Assembly: GCF_009707385.1 (NCBI RefSeq)
Contig: NZ_CP046115.1
Location: forward strand, 1,612,001-1,676,000
DNA from: Klebsiella oxytoca
GTDB lineage: Bacteria; Pseudomonadota; Gammaproteobacteria; Enterobacterales; Enterobacteriaceae
Length of the DNA stretch: 64,000 bases
Direction of reading: 5' to 3'
Shown here: positions 1 to 7,875 of the stretch, piece by piece
Layout of the letters: every line of letters starts with the position of its first letter
How positions within the stretch are numbered: the first letter of the stretch is position 1
Position numbers and translations under genes: made by a program
Notes under the pieces: generated by a model
The model's input: only the letters and a program-made list of their open reading frames with translations
What the model was told of the DNA's origin: nothing
Databases searched by the model: none

Positions 1-153
1 CTGATAGCCCAGGGTTTCCGCCGCGGCGAGGACCTTCTGCCGGGTTTTTTCCGCCACCGACGCGCCGGGAGTAAAGGTGCGGGAAACCGCAGAGCGGGAG
101 ACGCCGGCAAGCCGGGCAACGTCCTCGGCCTTAATCCATTTTTTTTCACTCAT
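1..153 (-). CDS. LacI-family transcriptional regulator, N-terminal fragment
   Basis: Only the first 51 codons lie in the window; the gene continues past the left edge. The reading starts MSEKKWIKAEDVARLAGVSR and contains the classic LacI helix-turn-helix (DVARLAGVSRSAVSR, then the TRQKVLAAAETLGY tail), so it is a DNA-binding repressor or activator of sugar or nucleoside genes. The ATG at 151-153 is chosen because LacI proteins usually begin a few residues before the helix-turn-helix. An in-frame ATG at 202-204 would add 17 residues. It lies 107 bp downstream of the deaminase gene in the same direction. Its target cannot be told from here. Confidence 0.85.
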   Translation of the reverse strand, partial: MSEKKWIKAEDVARLAGVSRSAVSRTFTPGASVAEKTRQKVLAAAETLGYQ

Positions 154-260
154 AGTGTCAGGGGAGCCATGGTCGGCAACAAAAGTAGTAAGAAGGTACC
201 ACATAAATCCCTGGACGAGCAGCGGGTTGACGCGGGGTGGGGACCGCGCCAACGTTATGC

Positions 261-1499
261 TTACGCCGGGTAGTGAATCTGTTCCGGCTGACGCTGCAAA
301 ATGATTTTGCCGTGACGAATGGAGGTCAGTACTTTGGCCTGGCGGCGCACCGCGTCATAGTCGTTTTCCGCGTCGAGGATCAGCAGGTTTGCCGGACGAC
401 CCTCGGCAATGCCGTAGTTATCGCCGAGGCACAGCGCGCGGGCGCTGTTGTCGGTGATGAGGTCGAGGCAGCGCTGCAAATCTTCATATCCCAGCATATG
501 GCAGATATGCAGTCCGGCGTCGAGGATGCGCATAATGTTGCCGTTGCCCAACGGGTACCACGGATCCTGGATAGAGTCCTGGGCAAAGCAGACGTTGATC
601 CCGGCGCGATCCAGCTCCGCTACCCGCGTTACGCCGCGGCGTTTCGGCCAGGTGTCGAAGCGCCCCTGCAGGTGGATGCTTTCGGTCGGGCAGGAGATAA
701 AGTTGATGCCCGACGCTTTAAGCAGGCGGAACAGCTTCGAGCAGTAGGCGTTATCGTAGGAACCCATGGCGCAGGTATGGCTGGCGGTGACCTGCGCGCC
801 CATGTCGCGTACCCGGGCTTCTTCCGCCAGCACTTCGAGGAAGCGCGACTGCGGGTCGTCGGTTTCATCGCAGTGTACGTCTACCAGGCGGCCGTGACGC
901 TGGGCCAGATCCATCAGGAAAACCAGCGAGCTGACGCCTTTATCGCGGGTGTTTTCGTAGTGCGGAATGCCGCCGACCACATCGGCCCCCATCTCAATGG
1001 CGCGGGTCATCAGTTCGCGCCCACCGGGGAACGACTCAATCCCCTCCTGCGGAAAAGCGACGATCTGCAGGTCGATAAGATGAGCCGCCTCTTTTTTCAC
1101 CGTCAGCATCGCCTCAAGGGCCGTCAGGGAGGGATCGGTGACATCAATATGGGTACGTACGTGCTGTACGCCGTTATCGCGCAGCATGCCGATGGTTTTC
1201 AGCGCCCGCTGGCGCGTATCTTCAACGGTGACGCTCTCTTTGCGCTGGCTCCAGCGGGCGATACCCTCAAACAGGGTGCCGCTCATATTCCACTCCGGTT
1301 CGCCTGCCGTCAAAGTGGCGTCGAGATGGATATGCGGTTCGACGAACGGCGGGATAACCAGCTTTTGCCGGGCATCGACATCGCTGGCGTCGGCCGTCTG
1401 CACTGCCGTCTGTGGAGCGATGCTTTTAATCAGTCCATCCTGTAATTCAAGGGTATAAAGCGCTTCTTTATGGCGCAGACGCGCATTGATAATTTTCAT
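261..1499 (-). CDS. codA: Cytosine deaminase family enzyme, probably 5-methylcytosine deaminase
   Basis: Amidohydrolase-superfamily deaminase of 412 aa, clearly homologous to E. coli CodA (about 427 aa), which turns cytosine into uracil plus ammonia. Visible metal and catalytic residues are H56 and H58 (EPHIHLD), Q151, H209 and E212 (VHCDETDD), H241 and D308. The residue after D308 is Ser309 (motif AQDSIQDPWYP), where E. coli CodA has Asp314. Loss of that aspartate is the published mark of CodA homologues that deaminate 5-methylcytosine to thymine, including a characterised Klebsiella pneumoniae enzyme. The start overlaps the stop of the upstream regulator by 4 bp, so the two are translationally coupled. 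The family is certain; substrate preference is inferred from the Ser309 substitution. Confidence 0.9.
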   Translation of the reverse strand: MKIINARLRHKEALYTLELQDGLIKSIAPQTAVQTADASDVDARQKLVIPPFVEPHIHLDATLTAGEPEWNMSGTLFEGIARWSQRKESVTVEDTRQRALKTIGMLRDNGVQHVRTHIDVTDPSLTALEAMLTVKKEAAHLIDLQIVAFPQEGIESFPGGRELMTRAIEMGADVVGGIPHYENTRDKGVSSLVFLMDLAQRHGRLVDVHCDETDDPQSRFLEVLAEEARVRDMGAQVTASHTCAMGSYDNAYCSKLFRLLKASGINFISCPTESIHLQGRFDTWPKRRGVTRVAELDRAGINVCFAQDSIQDPWYPLGNGNIMRILDAGLHICHMLGYEDLQRCLDLITDNSARALCLGDNYGIAEGRPANLLILDAENDYDAVRRQAKVLTSIRHGKIILQRQPEQIHYPA

Positions 1500-2731
1500 G
1501 GTTGTTCCCGTAAATGGTTTTGCGACATACGCCAGATCGCTAAAGCGACCGAAGCGTTGAGATGAAATTGCGGATGGCTGACCGGATAGCTGGTTAGCTT
1601 TTCAATGCGCTGGATACGCTGATGCAGCGTATTGCGGTGGATACCCAGCCGCTCGGCGGCTCTGACCACGTTGCCGCTCTCCTGAAGCAGCGTTTCCAGC
1701 GTCTCCATCAGCAGCCACGGACTTTTGCGATCCGGTTCAATCAGGCAGCCGAGAGTGTCGTGCATAAAATCGCTCAGCAGGGTGGGGTCGCTGACGGCGG
1801 AGAGCAGCTTGATAAAGCCCAGCTGCTGGTAGTCGCTGATGCGCTGGGCCGGACGCAGGTTATCGCAGAGGTCCAGCGCCTGACGCGCCTGCGACAGGGC
1901 GCGCTGATATCCCTGCAGCTGCTGTACCGGCGCCGAAAGGCCGCACAGCAGCGACAGTTCGTCGTCGCTTTCCGCCAGCGCAAGCAGCCACTCCTGCAGC
2001 CATTTTTTCTGCTGATAAAACTCGCCTTCTTCATCCGGCAGCAGGAAGAGGAACATATTGCTGCGCTCTACCAGCGGAAAGGGGTTGCCCTGTTGATTGA
2101 GCTGCTGCTGCAAGCGCTGGCGCACGGTGCGACGAGCCTGCTGTAGCCAGGCTTCGGCCTGCTCCGGCGGGAACTGGCGAAACAGACGCTGTATTCCCTC
2201 AAGGCGCAGCGCCGCGACCCGCAGAGGACGGGTAAAATCCAGCTGCTGATGGAGCGCCCGTTGATGCAGGAGCTGCAGGTCGGGATAGTCGCCGGTCAGT
2301 AGCTGCATCAGAATATCGCGCCGCGATTGCAGGGCGTTTTCGCTGCGTACCAGCGCGGTGCCGATGCGTTCGGTAACAATCACCATTTTCAGCATATAGG
2401 GCTGTTCGATCAGCGGAATGCCCAGCTGGTCGGCGAGAGCAATCAGGCGCGGCGGGATCGCCTGGATATAGGCGTCACCGGTAAGGATCACCATTCCGGC
2501 AATCCCGCGCTGCTTGCCTTCCATCAGCAAATGAACCAGGTTTTCTTCATCGCGGGGGTGGTTGATCCCGGTGATAAACACCAGTTCCCCGCCCATAATC
2601 CATTCGGCGATATTTTCATTTTCCGCCACGTAGTACCAGCGCACCGCCAGCTGTAGCCCCTGCTTACCGGCGCGCAGGCGCATGGCGGAAAGCCCATCAA
2701 GGGCGAGGATTTCGCCCACCGTCAGGCTCAT
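1496..2731 (-). CDS. PucR-family transcriptional regulator
   Basis: 411-aa regulator with the PucR layout: an N-terminal purine-catabolism regulatory domain (about residues 8-125), a central GGDEF-like linker region, and a C-terminal helix-turn-helix (about 355-390, motif SGNVVRAAERLGIHRNTLHQR). Members sense purines or related nitrogen compounds and control their catabolism. It is the middle gene of an operon, 2 bp after the permease stop and overlapping the deaminase start by 4 bp, so it most likely autoregulates this cytosine or methylcytosine operon. E. coli codBA has no regulator between the two genes. The ligand is not known from sequence. Confidence 0.85.
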   Translation of the reverse strand: MSLTVGEILALDGLSAMRLRAGKQGLQLAVRWYYVAENENIAEWIMGGELVFITGINHPRDEENLVHLLMEGKQRGIAGMVILTGDAYIQAIPPRLIALADQLGIPLIEQPYMLKMVIVTERIGTALVRSENALQSRRDILMQLLTGDYPDLQLLHQRALHQQLDFTRPLRVAALRLEGIQRLFRQFPPEQAEAWLQQARRTVRQRLQQQLNQQGNPFPLVERSNMFLFLLPDEEGEFYQQKKWLQEWLLALAESDDELSLLCGLSAPVQQLQGYQRALSQARQALDLCDNLRPAQRISDYQQLGFIKLLSAVSDPTLLSDFMHDTLGCLIEPDRKSPWLLMETLETLLQESGNVVRAAERLGIHRNTLHQRIQRIEKLTSYPVSHPQFHLNASVALAIWRMSQNHLREQP

Positions 2732-2733
2732 GA

Positions 2734-3996
2734 CTACTGTTCCACGACGGAATCAGCGGCGGGCTGGCGTTTGCTCAGACGAGTCAGCGCGATATAGACC
2801 AGCGCGGAAACGGTAATGCCGACCAGCGGGGCGATCCATGGCGACAGGTAAGCCACCACCGCGCCCACGGCGTAGGCGCTAAGCCCCAGCCAGTTAAAGC
2901 GCGGTAAGCGGGCAGTTTGCAGCAGCGGATAGCGGCCGCCGCGATAAAACCAGTAGTCGGCGAGAATGACGCCACCGATGGGGGGAATAATGCTGCCGAG
3001 AAGAACGAGGAAAGGGATCAGCATTTCATACATACCGCCAATGGCCAGCACGATGCCGATGGCGGCGGCGACTACGGTCAGGGTACGGCGGCGCTCGCTG
3101 CGCAGCAGATGGCAGGCGGCGGCGGAGACGTTATAAATTGTCGGCCCCTGAATGGTCAGCAGGTTGAGGCACAGCATTACCACCGCGGCGACGGATAGCC
3201 CCTGCAAAATCAACACTTCCACGATATCGGCCTGCTGATAAACGATGGCGCACCACGCCCCGGCAACAATCATCAGCCCGTTGCCAATAAGAAAGCTGCT
3301 CATGCTGGCGACGATAGCGGTGCGGCTGGAGTTTGCCAGCCGGGTCCAGTTCGTTGCCTGGGTCGCGCCGCTGGCGAAGGTGCCGAACACCATAGTGATG
3401 GCCGCCGACCAGGTCATGGTTTCGCTCGGTTCAATTGTGGTCATCGCCTGCCAGCCGCCGGCGTGATGGGCGGCGAGGTACATGGAAACCACCAGCAGGA
3501 TGAACATCAGCGGCACCGACACGCGCGATAGCGCATCCAGGCCCTTATAGCCCACCAGCGCGGTCACGCAGAACAGGATGCCGAAGAGGATCATCAGCGG
3601 AGTGGTCATAACGGCGGGCAGGGCGAGAATTTTCACCAGCGAAATGGCCACCGTCGCGGTACCCCAGGCGTACCAGCCCAGTTCGGCGAAACCAAGAATA
3701 AAATCAGCGAGTTTGCTGCCGATTTCGCCGAAGCAAAAACGCCCCATCAGCACGGTGTTCAGCCCGCTGCGTGCGGCAACCCAGCCGAGCGAAGCGGCGT
3801 AAAGAGCCAGCAGGAAGTTACCGATCGCCGCAATCCACAGCAGGTTAACGATGGAGAAAGAGACGCCAAGCTTGCCGCCCGCGAACATGGTGCCGGTAAA
3901 AAAGGTAAAGCTGAACAGAACCATGGAGATCGAAAATACGCCCTTACGCCCGGAGGCAGGCGCTTCGACGAGCGGAAAATCATTGCTGTTTGACAT
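2734..3996 (-). CDS. codB: Cytosine permease CodB-like (NCS1 family)
   Basis: 420-aa polytopic membrane protein of the nucleobase:cation symporter-1 family with about 12 hydrophobic segments. Typical NCS1 features include an N-terminal GTMFAGGKLGVSFS segment and a late DYWFYRGGRYP stretch. E. coli CodB has nearly the same length and imports cytosine by proton symport. As first gene of the operon it should bring the substrate of the downstream deaminase across the inner membrane. If the deaminase acts on 5-methylcytosine, this carrier may accept that base too, which is inference. The start at 3996 is followed by a soluble N-terminus (MSNSNDFPLVEAP) usual for the family. Confidence 0.9.
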   Translation of the reverse strand: MSNSNDFPLVEAPASGRKGVFSISMVLFSFTFFTGTMFAGGKLGVSFSIVNLLWIAAIGNFLLALYAASLGWVAARSGLNTVLMGRFCFGEIGSKLADFILGFAELGWYAWGTATVAISLVKILALPAVMTTPLMILFGILFCVTALVGYKGLDALSRVSVPLMFILLVVSMYLAAHHAGGWQAMTTIEPSETMTWSAAITMVFGTFASGATQATNWTRLANSSRTAIVASMSSFLIGNGLMIVAGAWCAIVYQQADIVEVLILQGLSVAAVVMLCLNLLTIQGPTIYNVSAAACHLLRSERRRTLTVVAAAIGIVLAIGGMYEMLIPFLVLLGSIIPPIGGVILADYWFYRGGRYPLLQTARLPRFNWLGLSAYAVGAVVAYLSPWIAPLVGITVSALVYIALTRLSKRQPAADSVVEQ

Positions 3997-4040
3997 AGTG
4001 GAACCTCTGAGTGGCTATGCGAATGGCGATGCCAGAGGTA

Positions 4041-4057
4041 GGCAAAAACTATGCCAA
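4041..4057 (-). promoter_or_regulatory. Sigma-54 (-24/-12) promoter of the codB operon
   Basis: Reading the minus strand, 4057 to 4041 gives TTGGCATAGTTTTTGCC. This matches the sigma-54 consensus TGGCAC-N5-TTGC: the GG and GC dinucleotides are exactly 10 nt apart, and only the C and G after TGGCA differ. Transcription would start near 4030, about 34 nt before the codB start codon. Two NtrC-like sites lie upstream at the usual enhancer distance, which greatly strengthens the call. Confidence 0.72.
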
Positions 4058-4157
4058 TATAAACAGTGCAGGTATAACACAAATGAATGTGCTAACTGCA
4101 CATAAAAGGTATTTAAAATGCTTCGTTGCGCCACATAGATGTGCATACTGCAAATTT

Positions 4158-4174
4158 TGAACCATGATGGTGCA
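4158..4174. promoter_or_regulatory. NtrC-like binding site 1
   Basis: TGAACCATGATGGTGCA fits the NtrC dyad TGCACC-N5-GGTGCA with one mismatch. Its centre is about 136 bp upstream of the predicted sigma-54 start site. Together with site 2 it forms a two-site enhancer much like that of glnA. Confidence 0.65.
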
Positions 4175-4187
4175 ATACGTGCACTGA

Positions 4188-4204
4188 TGCACCATTATGG
4201 TGCT
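4188..4204. promoter_or_regulatory. NtrC-like binding site 2
   Basis: TGCACCATTATGGTGCT carries the NtrC half-sites TGCACC and GGTGCT with a 5-nt spacer, the same half-sites as the strong glnA site. Its centre is 30 bp (about three helical turns) from site 1, which suits cooperative binding of two NtrC dimers. Confidence 0.7.
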
Positions 4205-4444
4205 TTATTGCCCTGTTTTGGTGCGGAGGCAGGATATTTCAGGTTGCCAGAGCGAAAACAACGACGTCATCTTCTCTGCTGTTTTTTTATATAGCTTGCC
4301 CACAAAACGATCCCCCATCTTTTCGCTGAATCACAGCCGGTAATCTTGGGCTTATGCAGCCGTATGGTTATATCGTTGTTAAAAAAGGTAATTTGATATG
4401 CATTTCTGATATAACCATTATCGATATAAGCCTTTCCTGAAATA

Positions 4445-4473
4445 TTGTTCACACAGGCGGGCGGTGTTAGTAT
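4445..4473 (+). promoter_or_regulatory. Predicted sigma-70 promoter of mtnB operon
   Basis: TTGTTC at 4445-4450 and TAGTAT at 4468-4473 are separated by 17 bp, with a predicted start near 4480. This leaves a leader of about 195 nt before mtnB. The leader begins with a MetJ-box-like octamer and a perfect 12-bp palindrome (CCTGGCGCCAGG, 4505-4516) followed by a T-rich stretch. The match is reasonable but unproven. Confidence 0.5.
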
Positions 4474-4490
4474 CGGATGAATAGCCATTT

Positions 4491-4498
4491 AGACGGCT
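4491..4498 (+). promoter_or_regulatory. MetJ-box-like octamer upstream of mtnB
   Basis: AGACGGCT matches 7 of 8 positions of the MetJ box AGACGTCT. The flanking octamers are poor (5 of 8 or less), whereas MetJ normally binds two or more adjacent boxes, so this is only a candidate. It lies about 11 nt downstream of the predicted start site. Confidence 0.35.
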
Positions 4499-4675
4499 AA
4501 AGAACCTGGCGCCAGGCTATTTTATTGGCCATTTTGGATCAGGGCAGCGCTCATCCTCCTCACGTACTACATGTCCGTTCCGGGTGTTCCGCGCTGTCCG
4601 TGACCAAACGGCCTGCAACAATAACGCCCGCCCGTAAAGGTTCGCAAATTAACATCGCTAAATTAAGGAACTGCT

Positions 4676-5287
4676 ATGTGGCAAGAAAGACTCGCGCAAC
4701 TGGTCACCACCTGTCATTGGATCGGCGCGAAAGGCTGGGCTCCGGCTACCGGCGGGAATATGTCGGCGCGGCAGGATGAAACCTGGTGCTGGCTAAGCGA
4801 ATCGGGGCGCGATAAAGGCAGCCTGACGACGGAGGATTTCCTGCAGGTGGAGATCGCCAGTAATAAAGCGCCTTCCGGGCGTAAGCCTTCTGCTGAAACC
4901 GGCCTGCATACGCTGGTGTATCGCCTTTTCCCGGAAGCCAATTTTGTCCTGCACGTGCATACCGTCAACGCCACCGTCCTGTCGCGCATTGAAAAAAGCG
5001 GCACTCTGGCGCTGCAGGGCTATGAAATGCAGAAAACCCTGACCGGGCAGCATAGTCATCTCGATACCGTCCCGGTAGCGATTTTCGATAACGACCAGGA
5101 TATCGACGCTCTGGCCGCGCGCATTGAAGATTATGCGCAGACCAATCCGCTGCGCTACGGCTTCCTGCTGCGCGGCCACGGCCTGACCTGCTGGGGTAAA
5201 GATATAAACGAAGCCCGTCGCCAGCTGGAAGGACTGGAGTTTCTGTTCGAGTGCGAGCTGATGCGTCGCCGCTATGAGCGCGACTAA
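4676..5287 (+). CDS. mtnB: Methylthioribulose-1-phosphate dehydratase
   Basis: 203-aa class II aldolase/adducin-fold enzyme that dehydrates 5-methylthioribulose-1-phosphate to 2,3-diketo-5-methylthiopentyl-1-phosphate in methionine salvage. Zinc ligands H93 and H95 (LHVHTVNAT) and H168 (RGHGLTCWG), the catalytic glutamate near residue 74 (PSAETGLHT) and the ATGGNMS motif are all present. A good ribosome site (AAGGA) precedes the ATG. It heads a plus-strand operon with an FGGY kinase and a 2-hydroxyacid dehydrogenase. The next pathway steps, mtnC and mtnD, lie 11-12 kb away behind a sugar importer, an unusual split. Confidence 0.92.
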   Translation: MWQERLAQLVTTCHWIGAKGWAPATGGNMSARQDETWCWLSESGRDKGSLTTEDFLQVEIASNKAPSGRKPSAETGLHTLVYRLFPEANFVLHVHTVNATVLSRIEKSGTLALQGYEMQKTLTGQHSHLDTVPVAIFDNDQDIDALAARIEDYAQTNPLRYGFLLRGHGLTCWGKDINEARRQLEGLEFLFECELMRRRYERD

Positions 5288-5312
5288 ATTTCTCTCCACC
5301 AACGGATCAGGC

Positions 5313-6809
5313 ATGGATTTTTATCTCGGAATCGATATCGGCACTTCCCGCGTTAAGGCGGTGCTGTTTGATGAACGCTTTCAGGCGTGCGCCAGCGCGG
5401 CGCAGAATACTGGCCCGCGGCTGTCTGCCAACGGTCATGCCGAGCAGGATATGGCCCAGCTGTGGCAGTCGGTAGTGGCGATATTGCGTGAAATTGCTCA
5501 GCATCCGACGCTGCAAGGCGGGCGTTTGCGCGCTATCGGCCTCGCCGGGCAGGGCGAAGGGGTCTGGCTTAGCGATGCCGAGGGTGAACCGGTCGGGTCA
5601 GGGATCCTGTGGAGCGATACCCGCAGCCGCGAGCTGATGAGCGAACTCCTCAGCCGCCCCGGCTTTGACCGCCGTTTTTTTGACGATACCGGCACCCATC
5701 TGCAGCCCTGCAACACCAGCATGCAGCTGTGCTGGCTCAAGCGTCATCAGCCGGAACGGCTGGCGGCGGCCCGCTATCTGTTTTTCGCCAAGGACTGGAT
5801 CCGCTTTCGCCTTACCGGCGTGGCGGCGTTGGATCTTACCGACGCCAGTACCTCTTTGCTGAATCAGCAGAGCGGGCAGCTATCCACGGTCGTACTCAAT
5901 GAGATGGGGCTGGCGGAGTTGGCGCACCTGTTTCCGCCTCTGTTAGCCCCGGACGCGCAGGCGGGTAGGCTGCGGCAGGAGATCGCAACGCTGACCGGGC
6001 TTCCCGTTGCTACGCCGGTAGCGGCCGGCGCGCTGGATGTGTGCAGCGCGGCGCTCGGCTGCGGGGCGGTCAACGACGGCGACATTTATACTATTCTTGG
6101 CACAACCTGCTGCACCGGCATCGTCTGCCACGGTCGCCAGACGGTCAATGAGGGGGCGCGCTACGTCACCCATACCGAAGCGGGTAGCTTTATCAATCTT
6201 TTTCCGATGCAGGCCGGTACGCCGAATATTGACTGGCTGCAGCAGCAGATTTCGCTGAACCCGGATTTACAGCAGCTGGAGCAGAGCATCGCCAGCGTCG
6301 AGCCGGGCAGCGGCGGCGTTTTCTGGCAGCCCTATCTCAACGGCGAACGCGCGCCGTTCTTTAGCCCCGAAGCGCGGGCCGGTTATTTCGGTATTAGCCA
6401 GCACACCAGCCGCGCGGAGCTGCAGCGGGCGGTGTTTGAAGGGCTGGCCTACGCTATCGTCGACTCGCTCCAGGGCTATCCGCAAGACGGTGAGCTGTAC
6501 CTGACCGGCGGCGGCGCGGCGTCGGCGACCTGGCTGCAAATTATTGCCGACTGCACCGGCAGAACGGTGGTTTCCAGTACTTTCAATGAACTTAGCGCGC
6601 GCGGCGCGGCGATTCTGGCGGCGCGCAGCGTTGATGCGCTGAGCCGCTATCCGGCGCTGGAGCAGACCCGCTACCGGCCCAATTCACAGGCGCATAGCCG
6701 CTATACCGCACTCTATCCGGTTTATCGTCTGCTGCGCGAGCAGATGCTCCCGGTCTGGCAGGCCCGCCAGGAGGCGCTGCAACGTATTTCTCAGGAACAA
6801 CGCATATGA
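5313..6809 (+). CDS. FGGY-family carbohydrate kinase, substrate unknown
   Basis: About 498 aa, the usual length for FGGY kinases, which phosphorylate ketoses or polyols with ATP. The N-terminal DFYLGIDIGTSRVKAVLF phosphate-binding segment and the C-terminal LTGGGAASATWLQ nucleotide motif are clear. I start at 5313 because DFYLGIDIG is the normal beginning of the fold; an ATG at 5274 would overlap mtnB by 14 bp. It lies between mtnB and a dehydrogenase whose start overlaps its stop by 4 bp. A ketose-1-kinase acting on 5-methylthioribulose or a 5-deoxyketose would feed MtnB directly, by analogy with rhamnulokinase. That assignment is inference; erythritol, xylulose or autoinducer-2 kinase relatives remain possible. 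Confidence 0.85.
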   Translation: MDFYLGIDIGTSRVKAVLFDERFQACASAAQNTGPRLSANGHAEQDMAQLWQSVVAILREIAQHPTLQGGRLRAIGLAGQGEGVWLSDAEGEPVGSGILWSDTRSRELMSELLSRPGFDRRFFDDTGTHLQPCNTSMQLCWLKRHQPERLAAARYLFFAKDWIRFRLTGVAALDLTDASTSLLNQQSGQLSTVVLNEMGLAELAHLFPPLLAPDAQAGRLRQEIATLTGLPVATPVAAGALDVCSAALGCGAVNDGDIYTILGTTCCTGIVCHGRQTVNEGARYVTHTEAGSFINLFPMQAGTPNIDWLQQQISLNPDLQQLEQSIASVEPGSGGVFWQPYLNGERAPFFSPEARAGYFGISQHTSRAELQRAVFEGLAYAIVDSLQGYPQDGELYLTGGGAASATWLQIIADCTGRTVVSSTFNELSARGAAILAARSVDALSRYPALEQTRYRPNSQAHSRYTALYPVYRLLREQMLPVWQARQEALQRISQEQRI

Positions 6810-7834
6810 AAATTGTTTTTACCGCCGAACACGCCGGCGACCTTAGCGCCTTTCAGCAGCTGGGTGAACTGCGGGTTGAAGGCTGGGCGCTCGGCAAACC
6901 GAAGCTGAGCGCAGGCCAGCTGATCGAACTGGCCCACGACGCCGAGGTGCTGGTGACCAGCTACGATGAGGTAACGGAAGCGGTGATCGCCGCCTGCCCG
7001 CGTCTGCAGGTGATCGCCTGCACGCGCGCCAATCCGGTGAACATTGATACCAAAGCTGCCCAGGCGCGCGGGATCCGCGTGCTCTATACGCCGGGTCGCA
7101 ATGCGGACGCCGCCGCTGAGCTGACGCTGGGACTGATGCTGAGCCTGGCGCGGCATATTCCGCAGTCGCACGCGGCGCTAAAACGCGGTGAATTCACCAA
7201 CGCGGAGAATGCAGCTCAGTCTACCCAGAGCGGGCTGCGCCGCGATGTGGTATGGGACGTCAGCCCGGAAAGTCCTTATGAAGTGTTTAAAGGCAGCGAG
7301 CTGCGTAACAAAACTCTCGGGCTGATTGGCTACGGTAATATTGGCCGCCGGGTAGCGCGTATTGCCCGCGCCTTTGGTATGGCGGTGCTGGTGGTGGATC
7401 CGTTTGTCGCCGCCGAAGATATCAACGAGCCGGGGCTGCAGAAAACGACGCTTGAGGCGCTGTTCCGCGAGGCGGATATTGTAAGTTTGCATCTGAGCAG
7501 CGGTCCGCACAGCGATGGTCTGGTCAACGCGCAGCTGTTGAATAGTATGAAGCCGGGCGCGCTGCTAATTAATACCTCGCGCGCTGCGGTAGTTGATGAA
7601 GAAGCGTTGATTAACGCGCTGCGCCACGGACCGCTGGGCGGCGCGGCGCTGGATGTCTACCATCGCGAGCCGCTATGGCGCGACCATCCGTTTGTCACCG
7701 AGTTTGATAACGTGATTATTACCCCGCATATTGCCGGAGCGACAAGAGAGAGCATCGCTAAACATACGGCCATGATTGCTGCCGACCTGCAGCGCTACGT
7801 TGCCGGAGAGCCGTTGCTCTATCAGTGGCGTTAA
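6806..7834 (+). CDS. D-isomer-specific 2-hydroxyacid dehydrogenase
   Basis: 342-aa NAD(P)-dependent dehydrogenase that interconverts a 2-keto acid and a D-2-hydroxy acid. The Rossmann motif GYGNIG is at residues 175-180, and the catalytic triad is R259 (NTSRAAVVDE), E288 (VYHREP) and H308 (ITPHIAGATRES). It is translationally coupled to the FGGY kinase through an ATGA overlap. In this context it could act on the 2-keto-4-methylthiobutyrate pool or on the corresponding hydroxy acid. This is an inference; phosphoglycerate- or glyoxylate-type substrates cannot be excluded. Confidence 0.85.
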   Translation: MKIVFTAEHAGDLSAFQQLGELRVEGWALGKPKLSAGQLIELAHDAEVLVTSYDEVTEAVIAACPRLQVIACTRANPVNIDTKAAQARGIRVLYTPGRNADAAAELTLGLMLSLARHIPQSHAALKRGEFTNAENAAQSTQSGLRRDVVWDVSPESPYEVFKGSELRNKTLGLIGYGNIGRRVARIARAFGMAVLVVDPFVAAEDINEPGLQKTTLEALFREADIVSLHLSSGPHSDGLVNAQLLNSMKPGALLINTSRAAVVDEEALINALRHGPLGGAALDVYHREPLWRDHPFVTEFDNVIITPHIAGATRESIAKHTAMIAADLQRYVAGEPLLYQWR

Positions 7835-7841
7835 CCCGCTC

Positions 7842-7866
7842 TCGCCGCCGCATAACGCGGTGGCGA
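7842..7866. terminator. Hairpin between convergent operons
   Basis: TCGCCGCCGC (7842-7851) pairs with GCGGTGGCGA (7857-7866) with one mismatch or wobble. It lies in the 41-bp gap between the convergent dehydrogenase and PfkB genes and probably ends both transcripts, although no long T-run follows on either strand. Confidence 0.5.
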
Positions 7867-7875
7867 AGCTATTTG

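Larger units (their letters stand above)
4058..4444. other. Intergenic control region between codB and the mtnB promoter
   Basis: No credible gene lies here. Besides the NtrC-like sites it holds further short dyads: TGTGC-taact-GCACA at 4088-4102, CACATagATGTG at 4132-4143 and GTGCA-atacg-TGCAC at 4170-4184. The first two could be operators for the PucR-type regulator or for Nac; the third overlaps NtrC site 1. A 73-codon minus-strand reading frame at 4267-4488 has no recognisable motif, no good ribosome site, and overlaps the mtnB promoter. Confidence 0.5.

Noticed and set aside
237..1445. 402-codon plus-strand reading frame opposite the deaminase
   Set aside because: It is a shadow of the real gene in a GC-rich region. 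The translation has no family features and its codon use is unlike the neighbours.
4267..4488. 73-codon minus-strand frame between codB and mtnB
   Set aside because: Overlaps a better-supported mtnB promoter, has no ribosome site and no recognisable sequence.
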